This document shows positions 43,960 to 57,127 of a stretch of 64,000 nucleotides of DNA, in pieces (within the stretch, counting starts at the first letter, position 1; each line of letters begins with the position of its first letter). Source of the stretch: Angiostrongylus vasorum (taxonomy: Eukaryota; Nematoda; Chromadorea; Rhabditida; Metastrongylidae); NCBI GenBank assembly GCA_018806985.1, contig JADANN010000018.1, positions 3,238,001 through 3,302,000 of the forward strand, given 5' to 3'. The notes under the pieces are model-generated. The model ran no database searches, was not told the origin of the DNA, and worked only from the letters and a program-made list of their open reading frames with translations. Both the position numbers and the translations under genes were made by a program.

Positions 43960-46900
43960 TCACCTCTATCAGCTGTCCCCCGATGATCGTTGAGTGACTT
44001 GAGTGGGCGCCAATAGACCTTCTATTTCTCCTTGTAGCGTGAAAGAATAGCACAGTGAGTTCTGCTTGCTCTAGGAACTCGTTGAGCTCCATTTCTTTGC
44101 TCCAAGGTTTTAATGAAGGACTCCGACCATCAAGTTAGAAGTCTTCCTGTAGTGCGTTGACATACCGAGAAATTCAATCATTAGCGGCTCTTGCCCATCG
44201 GTCGTTCACGCACTGCGTGTGCAGCCCACCTAATCTTGGAGAGTCTGGCCATCACAACTCCTTGATCGTCTTTGAAAAACCATTGAATTTTGACCTTTGG
44301 CGTAGGTCGGAGTTTCGGATTCTTTCCCTTGCTTGCGTAATACGAGATGCTCATAGCATCGTCCTTTCCACTGCGCGTTCTATATCGCTAGTGACTTCTC
44401 ATCCTGCTCAAGTAGCGACCAGGTTTCTGATGCATACATTAAGGCAGGAAGAATCGTGGTGTCAAGATGGCGAGTATGTAGCAGGGTGTTTTTCGTTTTC
44501 TACACCACATTCTCAGTGCACCTTAAAGCTTCATAAGCCGCTGACTTTGTCCAGTTAGCTGGAGCATTCGAAGATAATCGTAGCAATGAGCGCGAATGGG
44601 GCCTACGAAACCAATTCGTTCCTCATGAACGTCGTTTTTGCTAGGTTTACCCGAAGACCAAGCTTTCCCCAAGCGTTATCAAAGTCGAAAAGCATTCGTT
44701 CCGCTTGGCTAATGTTTGGTGTTATCCGAACGATGTTATCAGCAAAGCGAAGATGGTACAACTGCCGACCATTTTAACTCCCACGTTGTTTCATTGCAGT
44801 GTTCGCATGACGTTCTCGAGAGCAGCGGTTAATATTTTTTAGCAAGATGTTGTCGGCTTGCCTAATCCTTCTTTCGACGTCTCTATCAATATCGCTATAT
44901 AATGGTGATATTTTGGTCGTGGGATTTTCATATACCTCACGAGGGCTCTTTATTTAGTGAATGCGGTCTCCCTGACAGTCGAAGGCTTCCATGACTGCTT
45001 CTATTCCAAATGAATCAAAAGTTTTCCTTTAATTAGTGAAAAAGAGACAGAGCTGTTTTTTGTACTCTTGCGATACTTCAGTGAGACTTGTTATCGTGTG
45101 CATGTGGTTCATCGCACTAAATCCTTTTCAAAACCCTGCTTGCTCACATGGCTGCATGCCATTTCTGTGAATTCTGTTCAAGATCACTCGAGTGAAAAGT
45201 TTGTAGAACAGACAGCAAAGCAGAGATTGGGCGATAGTTGCCTATATCGTGTAGGTCATTCTTCTTGAACAATAACATGGTCTTTCTGGTCTTGCATTCA
45301 GACAGGTAACGTGTGAAGAGCCGGGCCAGTGTGTCTACTAGGATTGGCGGAAGGTGCTTCTGGTGTTCAGATCTTATCTTGTGCTGACCTGGTGCTATTC
45401 GATTTTTCACAGACGAAATGGCATGTCGGATTTCGGAAAAAAAAACCGGTGCTACAACACATCCAGCCTCCTTTATTTCATAAAATGGAAAGTGGACGTG
45501 GCTAACGAAGAGATCTGAGTAGTATTCGTGAGTGATTCTCTCCTTTGCCTTTCTGGGCGCTGTAACTGTTCGTTTGGGCGTTGGAGAGCAATCATCTTGG
45601 TCTTGTAATTGGCAAAGCTTCGGTAGGCTTTGCGAATGCTTTTCCCAGCCTCTGCAGCTTCGACCATTACTGCTGCTTTACTCTCTTTAAGATCTTCTTT
45701 TATCGCCTGTCTGCATTGTTTTGCAAGTTTGGACGTCAGTTCGCGGTTGCCTGCAGCTCGTGCCATTCCACGCTGGCGTATCAGCTCGAGTGTTTCTGGA
45801 GACAGACGTCTCTTGGTGACTTTCGAACTCTCAACTTCCATAGCACTAATTTGAAGATGTTGAATGAGCCGATCGTATTCCTCGACGATGTTATCGACAA
45901 CGACATCTTCGAAACAGCTGACTAATGAATTGAATAAGTCCCAGTTTGTGGTGGTTCTGGGACTTCGGTTTTTGAATTTAGCGGCTTTTTTCTCCTTTTC
46001 GCGAGAAATAGAATCTAGAGACAGTTGTCTGATCCCGTGTAGAATTTTGGGACAACAGCGACATCGGTTATGCAGAACCTTCTATTTAGTATGATGTGGT
46101 CTATTTCGTTTATGGTACTCTCCACTGGGAGACTCCCACGTCCAGCGTTGAGAGTGGGGCTTCCGGAATTGCGAGTTACCATGGATGGTCTTGGTCGTCA
46201 TGATAACTCCAGAGGGGCGACCACCCTGTTCGTTCTATTCTAATCCGTGGGTGGGTCCCAATGTGACTTTCTTCGGACGTTCTTCTTGGTCCAATCTTGG
46301 CGTTGAAATTTCAAATGATGGCCTTGAAGAATGTATGGTTTTCTCTGTAGAACTTTTCCAAGATCATACAGAACGCTTCGACTTCTCGTTCGTCAGAGTT
46401 TGATGTCGGCGCGTAAACGACGAAGATTGTTAAAGCGGGTATTGATCCACATCTCTTTAATCCTAAACGTCTGATTTGGGTTGTTAGTTGTTCGAATGGA
46501 TCAATAATGTTCATGGACAAACTCGTGTTGACGAGAACACCGACGCCGCCGACTCCTCTACTGTCGTATGCTCCGAGGAACAGTTCTTCTCCGATGTCAT
46601 AGACGACGTTGAAAGGGATGGCGTCTTCTCGTCTCGGGCAGGCCGATGATGTCGTACCTTATCCTTCTTGCTTGCATGAGCAAGTCTTCTATCGAGGACT
46701 CGGATGGATGCAAGTGTACGTGAATTGTAGGTACAGATCGTCACCCTAGTTTTTCGTGATCCAGGCAGCTCCATTGGCCCTGAGATTTTAGCAGCCTCTC
46801 CGTACTCGTCCTACCCAACGTGGCCCAATTGGGGGGCTCTTTCGGGGGTCAGGGGAATGAGGCCCGTTTTTTTGACTGTGTTTAGCATATTTGATACCCA

Positions 46901-47320
46901 CGTATAGCTTGCTGGGCTCTGAACGTGGGGGCTGGTTATACTCACGGGTAGCTTGCCAGGCTCTCCCAGAGTGGGCATGGACCTTATTTGTTGGAGGCGA
47001 CTCCTAACCGCCTCCCATATACTTCCCTGTCACTTGATTGCAGGGTTTTGGCCGAATTGACGCGCAGAATACAATCCGTATAAGCGAGAACGCACCCACA
47101 CACGCATGCATGAATACGCTTAGCAAATACAGAAAGTATGTGCCAAATCGGCGCAGCAGAAACAGGGCAGTCCATCCCCCTGGGCCCACCTGCGTCTCAG
47201 GGAAGCAAAGGTCGCCTTTGGTCCGCGATTAACCCCCTATCCGCCACCTGGGGATGCGTCGCGCCTCGTAGCTTCGCGACTTACTGGTTCGAGATCCCCT
47301 CATATGAGGGAGATCCGTGG
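43960..47320 (-). mobile_element. RTE-type LINE, second copy, reverse orientation
   Basis: This copy is homologous to 15375-18707 over its whole length, lying between P450 copies B and C. The 5' end at 47320 carries the same CCACGGATCT start and GC-rich leader; the 3' end is near 43960. Both copies being full length suggests insertion by complete reverse transcription. Confidence 0.87.
43990..46790 (-). pseudogene. LINE endonuclease/reverse transcriptase on reverse strand, broken
   Basis: The reverse strand encodes the endonuclease (fragments with [13 protein letters not shown] and YAPTSNSDEREVEAF, 46311-46774), the linker SSKVTKRRLSPETLELIRQR (45473-45841, open), and reverse transcriptase pieces (TLARLFTRYLSECK and HDIGNYRPI, 45144-45410). 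More fragments run down to GRNRRSIGAHSSHST (43817-44092). Many frameshifts are present and the FADD region is disrupted by indels. Confidence 0.82.
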
Positions 47321-47879
47321 ACTAAATACATAGAAAAAATAATTAATAGAGCGAAGAGTACAGCAAAAGATTCCGGAATCTTGACTAACGGGAGAATTAG
47401 GCCAGTACGTATTGAAAACATCTCATTGGGATTGGAGCGAATAGTTAGTAGTAAAATGGAAAATATGTGAAATAGCCGCACAGAAATGTGCGTCGGAATC
47501 TAAGTGTTAAGTAACGAAGAAATTTGCACTGGTATTCATTAGAAGAATGTACAGTGCATACCAACGGTCGTAAAAGACATGGGCCGACCGCTGCAACTAA
47601 ACTATGACCTGTCTTATTTAGCATGTTTTTTTTTCCTGTGTTCAACTTGGCTTGTTTCCTGTGCGAACGACTTCTTACTATCTCACACAATGCAGGAAAG
47701 CTTCTGGAGTACTTTCAGATCGAAACGCTTATTGGATCTTTGCTGTCTTTGGTAGGTTGGTGTGTTAATTCTCCGGAAATTATGTCTTGTTTTAACATGC
47801 ACTTTGAAAATGGTTATATCACAGTTCAGAATAAACTTTGCTAAATGAGATAGAAGCTGTAAGAATTCACGATTGATAG

Positions 47880-48310
47880 AAAAATCACGTTTATTTAGAA
47901 TAGTTGCATAAAAAATCTGGACTCCCGGAGGTGAGGTCGTTGAAGGCAGCTAGGTTTCAGCTTGGGTACTGAAGCATTCTGGCATAGGAAGTTATCGAGA
48001 TGCTTGAAAGAGTGGTAGTTGGGAAACGAGAGGTTTGGGAAGTATGGGATAAAAAGCGGTTTTGTAGCACAACTCGTTCGACTTTACCACCGTCAGTAGT
48101 GCGATGTGTCGCTGCAGGTTATTTTCGCGCACGTGATGGTGGATGGAAATTCATGGGTGAGAGTTCGAGTTGATATTTGATAATGCCCTAACAAAGTCGT
48201 GCATTTAACAGAACACTTACTGTAGAGAGGTCATGCACATCAACAATCATAGAGCAGATATTCCGTTGTCACCGAAGAGCATTTTAACATTCCACGAAAA
48301 AATTTCTTTC
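47880..48310 (-). mobile_element. Very decayed mariner C-terminal remnant, first copy
   Basis: The reverse strand shows PYFPNLSFPNYHSFKHLDNFLCQN (in pieces), like the mariner PPYSPDL...YHFFKHLDNFL region. It is homologous to 63660-64000. It lies just upstream of the copy C promoter block. Confidence 0.5.
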
Positions 48311-48339
48311 TGCTTCAAGTTCCTCAATACATCTAATGT

Positions 48340-48640
48340 GGTATAAATGGTTGGTGTGTTGTTCCTCCTCTGTTCACTCCATTCGTCACAAGGTTTTTAA
48401 CGCGACAACAACGACGAATTCTGATTCGTTTATCAATGTTTCCTCCTAGTTTGCGCTATCACTACTGAAAACAATGGTTGCCATGGCTCGGCAAACTCGA
48501 TGTGACCTTATTTATTCGGCTCCGCTTTTGCCTATCGCTTGCACTACATATTCATGACCCTGCAACCTAGTAATTTTTTTATGTTTCGAAGGCTATATAG
48601 AATAGGCACCCACACAATCCAAAGCTTTTGTTTTGAAATC
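48340..48640 (+). promoter_or_regulatory. Conserved upstream block of truncated P450 copy C
   Basis: This is nearly the same sequence as 27830-28150. After a shared CACCCACACAA and TTTTGTTTTGAAA stretch, copy C jumps to sequence that matches intron 1 of copy B. The breakpoint near 48640 marks the deletion that removed exon 1. The former promoter may now transcribe a headless gene. Confidence 0.5.
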
Positions 48641-48788
48641 TCAGCACCATAGTGATATTTTATTTCAACAATTTACTACTTTCAAATAAATATCCAAAGT
48701 GTGGAAGAAGCAAGGAAAGAAAGTTTTTCGATAAGAACAAGATTGTTAACACTCCTAGGTGTTGTTGTGAAAAAGAAATTCCTTCCAG

Positions 48789-50724
48789 GCCCAACTCCTC
48801 TGCCATTCATCGGTAACCTTTACGTTTCCCTTCTACACGAACCTGGCTACAGTGCGTTCGAAATGTGGCGCAAACAACATGGCCCGATTATACATTCTGG
48901 ATAGGTATGACCTCTTTCAACCCAACCATAATATTAGTGTTTATTTTAATTCTTTTTGTCTTCTTTTTCCTACATTACCCGATACCAGATATGTCACAGC
49001 ATGCGATTTCCAACACTTCCTGGATTCGAATCGCTCCTTCACAACCATCACCCATGATCGCCTTTGAGCTTCTGACTTGTGGCATCGGTTGCTGCTAGTG
49101 AATTTTTTATTATTCGTCAGCAATGTTGTTGAAAGCTAATGGAATTGATTCTTCTAACGATTTTGGGATATGCGTACTAGGGCGTTCCCATGTGGATTAG
49201 GAGTGAGCTTGTGGCGGCAGAGTCTGGGATATATTTGACGACCCTGGAGGGATAAGGACTTCCCTGGGTAATGAGCCTGGATCGAACCAGCGTCTGGATG
49301 ATTTATTCTTTAAATATCGTTTATTTTAATAGGTTTTTGCCCAATATTTTGTATTGTCTTGATGGTCTACAGAGATGTTATGATGTCGGTGCGTGTTGCA
49401 AATGGCGATGAACATCAAATGTCTTGGTTCAGCGGAATATGGTTCGTCAACTCAACTGATCAAACCAATTGTTAAGTTAGCTCGACGTATAATGCAGGAA
49501 AAAAAGTTAAATTCACACCCACAAACATGGTGAGAAAGGATTTGATTTTGGAGTTATTTTTTATCTTCGATTTGCCGCACGGGACTTTTCGTTGCAGCTA
49601 TAGAGCGTATCTTAGGGTTGGGCATTTAAATGTGTATTTGTATTAGACAAACACCGCTTACAATCAATGAATATCTGCCTAACATACGCGAGACATGAGC
49701 ATTCCGCCGCTGGTGTGAGGAAGGTGCAACTGCGATCTGTCTGAATAGATGAAGAAGATTTTCTACGCTACATAGAGTGTTCTCAATATAAAATACGCAT
49801 TTGTTTCACTATTTTTTCCCATCTATAATTTCGTATTATTGGGTTGGAGCGTAGGTAGTGCAGTATCAGGGATGGCACACCACAATATTTCCAAGGCCCA
49901 AATTCCACGGTGCTCCAGACCAGCTTATCCTTTTGCTACTCTGAGGTAGGAAAACCGTTGTCGAACCCTTTTTATGTTTCCTTCCATCTACAAAGGTTAA
50001 CAACTGACTACAGTGAGCACTTGGTAATGGGCTGACACAACCAACCCAGAATTTCAAGGAGAATCGACTCAACAATCATTGAAAGCCATTCATTAAGTTG
50101 ATCAAAATCCTTAAGAAGCACCAGAACAATACGCAATTGCGAAGATCTTCATAGATGAATGAATAGAAAGGAAAGATCGAATGAAAGGATTTCCACGAAG
50201 GGTGATATCAGGTGATGCGGAGAATTTATTTTGAGTAGTAAAATCGATGCTGAGCAGTGAACCCTCGTTTATTCACGTAACTCATGACAAAATGCGGTAA
50301 AAACGGCTAAAATCAGTGCGTTAGATTAAAGATCTGAATAAAAATTTATCAAATCAGAGCAAATGGTTCAAGCTAGAAGCATATTGCTCTGCAGGGTGAT
50401 CGAAGCTAAAATTACAATGAGTGCTAAGTCTACTACATTACAGACGATAGCCATGAATTTTAGTATCATTAAGATTCAATCACAAAAAAAGAAGTGGAGC
50501 AAAGGATGAAAAGTAGAGCCTGACGCATAAAATGTTGAACTAGCAGCCGATGATCAACAAAAACAATGATTAACAGCGTTTTCTGATCGTGAATCAATGT
50601 TTTTCAGGACTTTACCCATTCGTTGAGATCAGCGATTACAGGAAAATGAAAGAAACGTTCGTCAAAGACGGGGAAGCGTATTTTGGAAAATTTTGCTTCA
50701 GAGAAGCTATGACGGCCTTTCGAG
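48789..50724 (+). pseudogene. P450 copy C exons 2-3
   Basis: Exon 2 (48789-48904) encodes PTPLPFIGNLYVSLLHEPGY and then EMWRKQHGPI. One base is missing before the final YW codons, so the frame ends in TAG at the splice site. Exon 3 (50608-50724) is open (PFVEISDYRKMKETFVKDGE). No exon 1 or start codon equivalent lies upstream. An ATG at 48701 opens a frame through intron-like sequence into exon 2, but this is probably chance. Confidence 0.8.
49170..49310 (-). mobile_element. tRNA-like SINE, family 3
   Basis: This shares GGCGTTCCCATGTGG and GGATCGAACCAGCG with the 35235 copy. Its A box is lost. It lies in intron 2 of P450 copy C. Confidence 0.45.
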
Positions 50725-50999
50725 GTTTGGTTTTTAGGATTCGTTGGATAAACAGTAAGGTTGACCAAACTCATCAATCTCATTAAGATAACGCCGCTAG
50801 GTTTACGCATTGACCCTTTTTTACTGTGCTTAAATTATAACCCTCGAGAAGATGACGATACCAAAAAAAACGAAGATTTGACAGGAATTTGCCATCAATT
50901 CACACATCCTTCCTCTCCCAATTAAGTGACATCATTATCCATTGCAAACAGGTCTGGCGAGACAACGTTGCTCAGACACCTTTTCCTTAGTGAACAGTC

Positions 51000-51900
51000 T
51001 GACGAGTGATCAGCGGAAAATCTCGAGCCTGCTTAGAATCCACCAACCGCCTCATCCTACTGGGGACGGGAGTCGATGCCTTAGTGCTAGACTTGTTTGG
51101 AAACAACTCCTCTTAATCCAACCGGAAACGATTTAGTACGCCTTTTCTACCACTACCAAAAAAATCGACTCTACCAAACTTCTGAAGCATTCTTGACGAA
51201 CCTGAAAATCCTCAAGCAATAGACGACACCCCGTGCAAAATTTAAAAAACATTTGTGGACGATAGATGCAAAGAAACAAATAAAGTGCAAGAATTACCGC
51301 AATCTGCGCAATATGGCACGTGTTGTCGGGTCATCCGGTCATGTGAACAGAAAGCAGATTTCGGCCCTTCTTTTTTCTTTCCTATATGGGTGACCTTTTT
51401 AAATTTGATGTGACAGGTGGCCCCAAGAAGAACGTGAAGGTAGGCTATTCAGAAAATTGTCCTAGAGTTCCAGGTGCGCACCAGCACATATTACTCATGT
51501 TATTGTTTTGAGTACTGTGTACAATCCGTTTTTTTGATTACCTCTAATTGGTTGTTTCACCGTCCGAGACCTTTAACCGGAAGACGCAATAATCAGGCTG
51601 GCTTGTACCTTCTGTGCTAGTTGTTATTCTCCGCAGTCCTGAGGTAACATAGCTTGTGGTTTCCCTGATCGCTACTCCGCAGTCAACAGCTCTTCTGGAT
51701 CAGACAGGGACCCTCCACCTGAGACTAGTTTGCTACTAAGAGAGGGGCGATTTCCCACAGAGGCTCCCTCTTGGCTTACCTTCCGAATAAAAATGTTGAT
51801 TTCTTGGGCATCGGATGCCCCGCTGATGTAAACATCTTACTTCGATCATTAGGGAAAGAGCGACCTGGGGTCTGAAAGAAGAAAAAATGGTTATAGAGTT
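51000..51900. other. Intron 3 of P450 copy C
   Basis: This is the shortest of the three third introns (50725-51910). It has a somewhat GC-richer stretch at 51540-51780 not recognised as any element, and no gene. Confidence 0.5.
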
Positions 51901-51910
51901 CTGTTCACAG

Positions 51911-52560
51911 GAGGTGAGTACGGCGTTGTTGAAACTGTCGGTCAGATGTGGCGAGATCATAGAAGGTTTACTATCCATGTGCTGAGAGATTTGGGTCTCA
52001 GCAAGGACATCATGGAACAACGAGTAAGTGTTTCTTTCATAACATTTGAAGGTGAACCCTATTGTAATTTGTTATGACGCTAAAGTTTACCTTCAGATTC
52101 TCGGTGAAGTAGAGGCAATGAGCAATACCTTATCCTCTATGAAAGGAAAAGAAATTGAAATGCACGTCTTTTCTAAATCATACTGACATGTCGGGACAAA
52201 TTATGGTTACCGTTATCACTGTTTTTTAACTGTTCAACAGAAAAAATTTCAAGGATGTCTTTGACATTGGAGTTGGATCAGTGATCAACCAGCTACTCTT
52301 TTGGCTATCGCTTTCGACGGAGTAAGCGACAGATGTCGTTGTTGCATTGTTGTAGTTCAAATTTTCGCAAACTTTCTAGTATTACAGGATAAACTTGAAG
52401 AGTTTCGTCAGCTTAAAAGTCTAATGTCTCCCCAAATGAAAGAGTTCTCGAATCCTTTGGCTTTTGTATTGTTTGCATACCCATGGCTCAAGAATCTGCC
52501 CTATTTAAAAGGAATATGGAACAAGTTTGTTTCCTTTTTTAAACTGTTTCCAGACAAAGT
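51911..52560 (+). pseudogene. P450 copy C exons 4-7
   Basis: Exon 4 (51911-52023) has WRDHRRF and VLRDLGLSKDIMEQR. Exon 5 (52097-52165) is open. In exon 6 (about 52241-52321) no AG stands at the acceptor position used in copy A; the nearest usable AG lies inside the expected coding sequence and gives the wrong frame. An extra T also splits the LLFGYRF motif. Exon 7 (52388 to about 52560) encodes FAYPWLKNLPYLKG and runs to a possible GTAAAT donor. Confidence 0.8.
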
Positions 52561-52835
52561 AAATAGGTCGCTCTGACCCTTTACTTCGCTCTTTTGGCCA
52601 TTGTTCTGCTAAAAGAATGTATTCTACAAAATCACTGGTGACCGCATATTGTCAAGTCCTGAGAATACTTCGGCAAGACTGTTTCGGATCTCAAGGGAAG
52701 ACTACGTTTGAAAACACGTCGGATTTTCTAGTCGCAACCAAACCCACATGTGAAATCAACCACGTCTATGGGTGACAGCCACAATGTAACGAACGAAAAG
52801 GACAGTTGGTGGTACATGGTAAGTCATGTCATAGG

Positions 52836-53085
52836 GTGTGTGTGGCGCAGTGGTTGAAAGCGCCACTGTGACAGACACGTGGAATCGATCCCCGTGCCCA
52901 TAGCCCACCAAGCCCTCCATCCCTTCAGGCTCGGCAAATTGATATCAGACTTGTCCAGAAGAATAGCAGAACTGGCTCGATGCATCGCTAGGCCACCGCG
53001 AGTCATTGTAAAGGCCAGATATGCATTAAATCACCTCCAACGATATTTAATGAAGTGGTATTCATGGCGCATCCCTCACGGAGTG
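52836..53085 (+). mobile_element. tRNA-derived SINE, family 1
   Basis: One of the best copies: A box GTGGCGCAGTGGTTGAAAG, B box GGAATCGATCCCC, and a body through CCAGATATGCATTAAATC. It lies in intron 7 of P450 copy C. Confidence 0.75.
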
Positions 53086-54337
53086 GTCACCGCCGGAAAC
53101 GTTTATCCTTTATTTGTACTTTATGGTACGTCACGAGAGGATTGGTTTTCGAAATATCTATGTGATTATGAAGGAAAATAAACCACGAAGTATTTCTTCT
53201 GATCATTGAAGGAAATGTATGAACTCCAGGGAAATCTATATAGCGCCCTCGCCGTTTTCTATATCCTATAGGCAATTTTTTTTCCGCTAAAGAAATATAG
53301 TACTAGTCTAACTTTAATCTTAGATCTTCTTGCTGAAGAGGGAACATCATATTCACAAATGCTTTTTTCTGGCAACCACGTAAAAACTAGGCTATTACAG
53401 CTTTGATCCAGCAATTCCGCTTCAGCTGGAAACGTAACCCTCTTTACCACCCTTTTGAAGTGATCGACAGAAAAGATGCTGTTATAAGTATGATGGCAAA
53501 TTACGACACATATTAAAAGCAATTTGACAACTTTCTTACAAAGTCGAAGCTTTTCAAGAACGACCTATCACTGCTAGATATTTTATTACTTACTTGGCAG
53601 GTTTTATTCACAGGCAGGTGGAACGAAGGCAACGAGTTTTTCTGCTGAAGCCTACGAATGAACTGTTGCAGAATGCCACTGCACTGCCTCTGTAATGTTT
53701 AACTGTCTGCGTAACACCTGAATGGCAGAGATACTGTAGAATTTTTATGTGCCGATCAGAAATTACCTGGCTATTCATTTGCTCCATAACTTTTACCTTC
53801 AATTTAAGACGTCTCGTTTCAAGATTTTCTTCCCCTGCAATTCCTTATTACCGCAAAGCTCCTTAATCATCCACGACATTCGGAAATTTGGTGATGCTGT
53901 CAACAATAGTGTCCGCTTGGAGAAATCATATTTACACGTACTACCGCCTTTCATCCAACATACTGTAAATGTTATTCGAAGTGATGTGAAAAGCCACATT
54001 TAGACAACAAACAAAAGTAGGCAGATCCAATGTTAGATACTTCTTAAACGAAACTATAACAGTCATGCTCATTTGCAGTTGCACTTTCCTTTAAAGGTAG
54101 AGCAACGACTGGAAAATGAACAAGAAGGTTGGTTTTATCCGATAAGTCGCGATTTGTCGCCTACAAGACAGCATGGAGAACTTTAATAAGGCTACTACAA
54201 GAAAGTCACATTCTTACCTTCTAAAGCTTCTCCTTTCTATTCCTGACCACGTTCTTGCTTTGTTTCGCAAATTCAGACGTCACTCGCCTGGCCTAAAGCA
54301 CATTCAACTCCTTACTAACGTCCTACCTTCGCAATGA

Positions 54338-54361
54338 CTAAGGAAAGGTGATAGTTCGAAA
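54338..54361 (+). ncRNA. Weak hammerhead-like core
   Basis: CTAAGGA, A, AGG, TGATAG, TTC, GAAA has the same 24-nt spacing, and ACGTC follows GAAA as in the Penelope arms. The stem pairs poorly, so this is a decayed copy. It lies in intron 7 of P450 copy C. Confidence 0.25.
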
Positions 54362-55188
54362 CGTCGATTACCTTAGATTTTCGTCGAATTTGAGGTATTT
54401 GATGGAAACAAGCCATATTAGACCTTATAATTCTCATCGATCATTCATGACAGTATCCGTTCTTGGCTCTGACTGAGACCTGTAGACAGAGAGAACAGAA
54501 TCTCTGAGTTGTCTCGGATAATATTGGTCCGCATTCGTAAACTAAGAACTTTTCTGCTTTTTTCTGTATATTCTAATTAGTGTTTCAACATGGTTTAGGA
54601 GGAGCACTTTTGAGCGATGTAGACATAGACGTTGTCAAAAAGTCTTCGTTGCAACTAAAGGTTGGACTTCGGGTGAGCAAAGTATTGCAGAGATAATTTC
54701 CCTCTTTCCAACTTGATATGCCCAGGGGAAGTCTTAAGGTTGAAAAAAAATCGACCTTAATGGTCCCGTAGACCTTCACTACAACTCTGTGTCTTAAGGC
54801 AAGGCTTAGACTCGAAGCGTTTTAACATATCTTCCTATAACATTCACGGCGGCACATTTACTGGTTACCTCAGGCAAATCATATAGGAGAACTAAAAAGT
54901 TAACGTTTCCATACCCTCGTGTCTTTAAAGTTGTCCTGCGATCAATACACGAACCACTTGTCTTCGAAATCAGCGGAAAGCTTACGTTTCTCATGGGTGC
55001 TACAGTTGGGAAATAATCGCAGCTTGCGAAAGCTTTGCTATAAAAAACAACTCAGTAACGTTCAAACAGAATGTTATTTTCATGGAGAACGAAGTTATAA
55101 ATAGCTTGAGAATATTAGCAAGGTTATACTGATTTGCTCTGAATATACGCAAAGCACAGACTACATTGATGCTGGATAAATTTATTAG

Positions 55189-56006
55189 AATCTTTCTCTA
55201 CCGGGACGCCTTCTATTCCTTTTTTTCGATTGCCGGATCGAGGCTCACCAAAAAAGACATCGACTACGACACCATTGATTCCAAAGACTACGTCGAAGCG
55301 TTTTTAAAGGAGAAGAGACGCTGTGAGGAAAAGGCGACAAATAATCGTTCAGGGTAAATCTAATTTCTTGCAGAAAACATTTCCTAGCCACAATCTGTTT
55401 CCGTAAGTTCTCCTTTTCATTCTTTTCTCTTTATATCGTTTTTTTTTAGCAAAACAGCAAACCATCTTTGGATCTACTCCGTCTTTGTGATTTACGATTT
55501 TATCTACAATTCATAGTCATGCGGGTCTCTCTGCTTATAGAAGGCTTCATAGATTGTAGTCTGATTCTTCGAAGAGGGACTTTTCTTCTACCTTTTCAAG
55601 ATTGATCAGCACATTCTTAGCTCATTAAGTTAACACGACGGTGATAGAACAATCCTTATTCAGCCAGCATTTGCGTCCAGGTCCTCTTCAGAGCCGATTA
55701 TTTTGATAGGAGTACGAGGAAGTTGAGGAAAGCTAGGGCGAACGCATGTGGGCAATCGACTCTAACCGTCGGTTTTGAAAAAGAAGAAGAAGAAGAAGAC
55801 GCCGAAACAGCAGAATAGAATTTTTTATCAGCGTCGTGCTAGCTTCCTTACCTAGAAAAAAAACATGCCGCCTTGTGATTTTGAAGTTCTTCAGCCACAT
55901 ACAGCTGCAAAATGTGTGCTCCGATTTATGGATAGCTGGTATGGAAACCACTTCTAACACACTTTCATGGGCTGTGGTTTACCTGCTTAATAATTTCCAC
56001 GTTCAG
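55189..56006 (+). pseudogene. P450 copy C exons 8-9
   Basis: Exon 8 (55189-55353) stays open but reads a different frame across about 12 codons. Two extra Ts in a T-run and one extra A in an A-run flank the segment that is DRQIEAHQK in copy B, restoring frame afterwards (DYVEAFLKEKRR). Exon 9 (55895-56006) encodes SDLWIAGMETTSNTLSWAV, a complete I-helix motif, and ends at GTAAGT. Confidence 0.82.
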
Positions 56007-57127
56007 GTAAGTGTTATAATATTTCTTACCAACAGCAATTTCTTAACGTGGAAGTCGATTAAAACTAACGCCGAAACACCCGTACTTTGGCTGTTGTTAA
56101 GAAGGCAGCGAAAAGGCCTACATGAGCAAACATGCTTGATTCAATATTCATGACGATACACATTCATTTCACTACGCGCCATGCGTGCTGAGAAGTTGTA
56201 CGGTAGGTCCCGAAAATGCTTCTTCATGAGAAAATGTGGAATGTGGACAACGAGGAGGTATCGAATCTCAGGCGATGAAACCGCCTTTTGGAAGTGCGAA
56301 GTTCCGCGGTCTATGAACGCTGAAAAAGCTGTCTCGGTTTTGACATTTATTGATGTTCTCTGTATTTGACAATGATTATGAGAAGTGCAGATGCTACATA
56401 TGGTAAACTTCGATAACTTCAGCTTTATTTATATGTGAACTAAGCAGTACAATCTCTGAAACAAAAAGTGCCGCTTGGTCCAAAGTCCTCCCTAATATTC
56501 GCGATCGGATAATCTTCGTGAGGTATCCGTAGAGATTACTCAACAAGCATATCGGACAGGAAAAAAGAAGACCCATACTGTCGAACTTTCTGTACAAACT
56601 GATATTGTGCAATGTTCTCCACAGCTCAGAAACCACTTTAGAAGACGCGTCAGGGAAATGTCAGAAGTTGTGATAATTGTGGAGTTCACGGCTCTCTATT
56701 CAAGGGAAGTCATTTATGGCGCATGCAAGTGCTGGATTTCTGAGTTTCTCCTTGAAACTCGGATTGCAGAAATCTCTACTTGGACTTTTAAGCTGTAAAG
56801 CGAAGGTTTTCTTCTCCGAAACAATTCTTTACTACCCTGTTCCCAGCACTTTTTCCTACCTACGTAACTGCGTATTGTCCCTAAATATGCCTTGAGGAGG
56901 ATTTGTGTGACCATCTGTGTTGGACGTGTTGAAAGAGGTTTAAACACTACTTTTTTTCTTGAGCAAATTCTTGATGGAAATGGTGTCCAGTTCTCATAAT
57001 TGCAAATTTAATGTATACAATACGGCTTCTGATCCCTATGAATATCAGTCCTTTGCCTTCCATAAGGATTTTTTCGCCTTTTTGTTCTTACAGCGGCCAT
57101 TTTTTTCTATCGTTTTGCAGAAATGAA

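Noticed and set aside
52842..52910. tRNA gene (clear A and B boxes)
   Set aside because: It cannot fold into a full cloverleaf with acceptor stem by eye, and it is joined to the SINE body seen elsewhere.
55780..55810. Hammerhead-like GCC-GAAAC near a GAA repeat
   Set aside because: The first box is replaced by an (AAG)n run, so the core cannot be assigned, although it may be another decayed copy.
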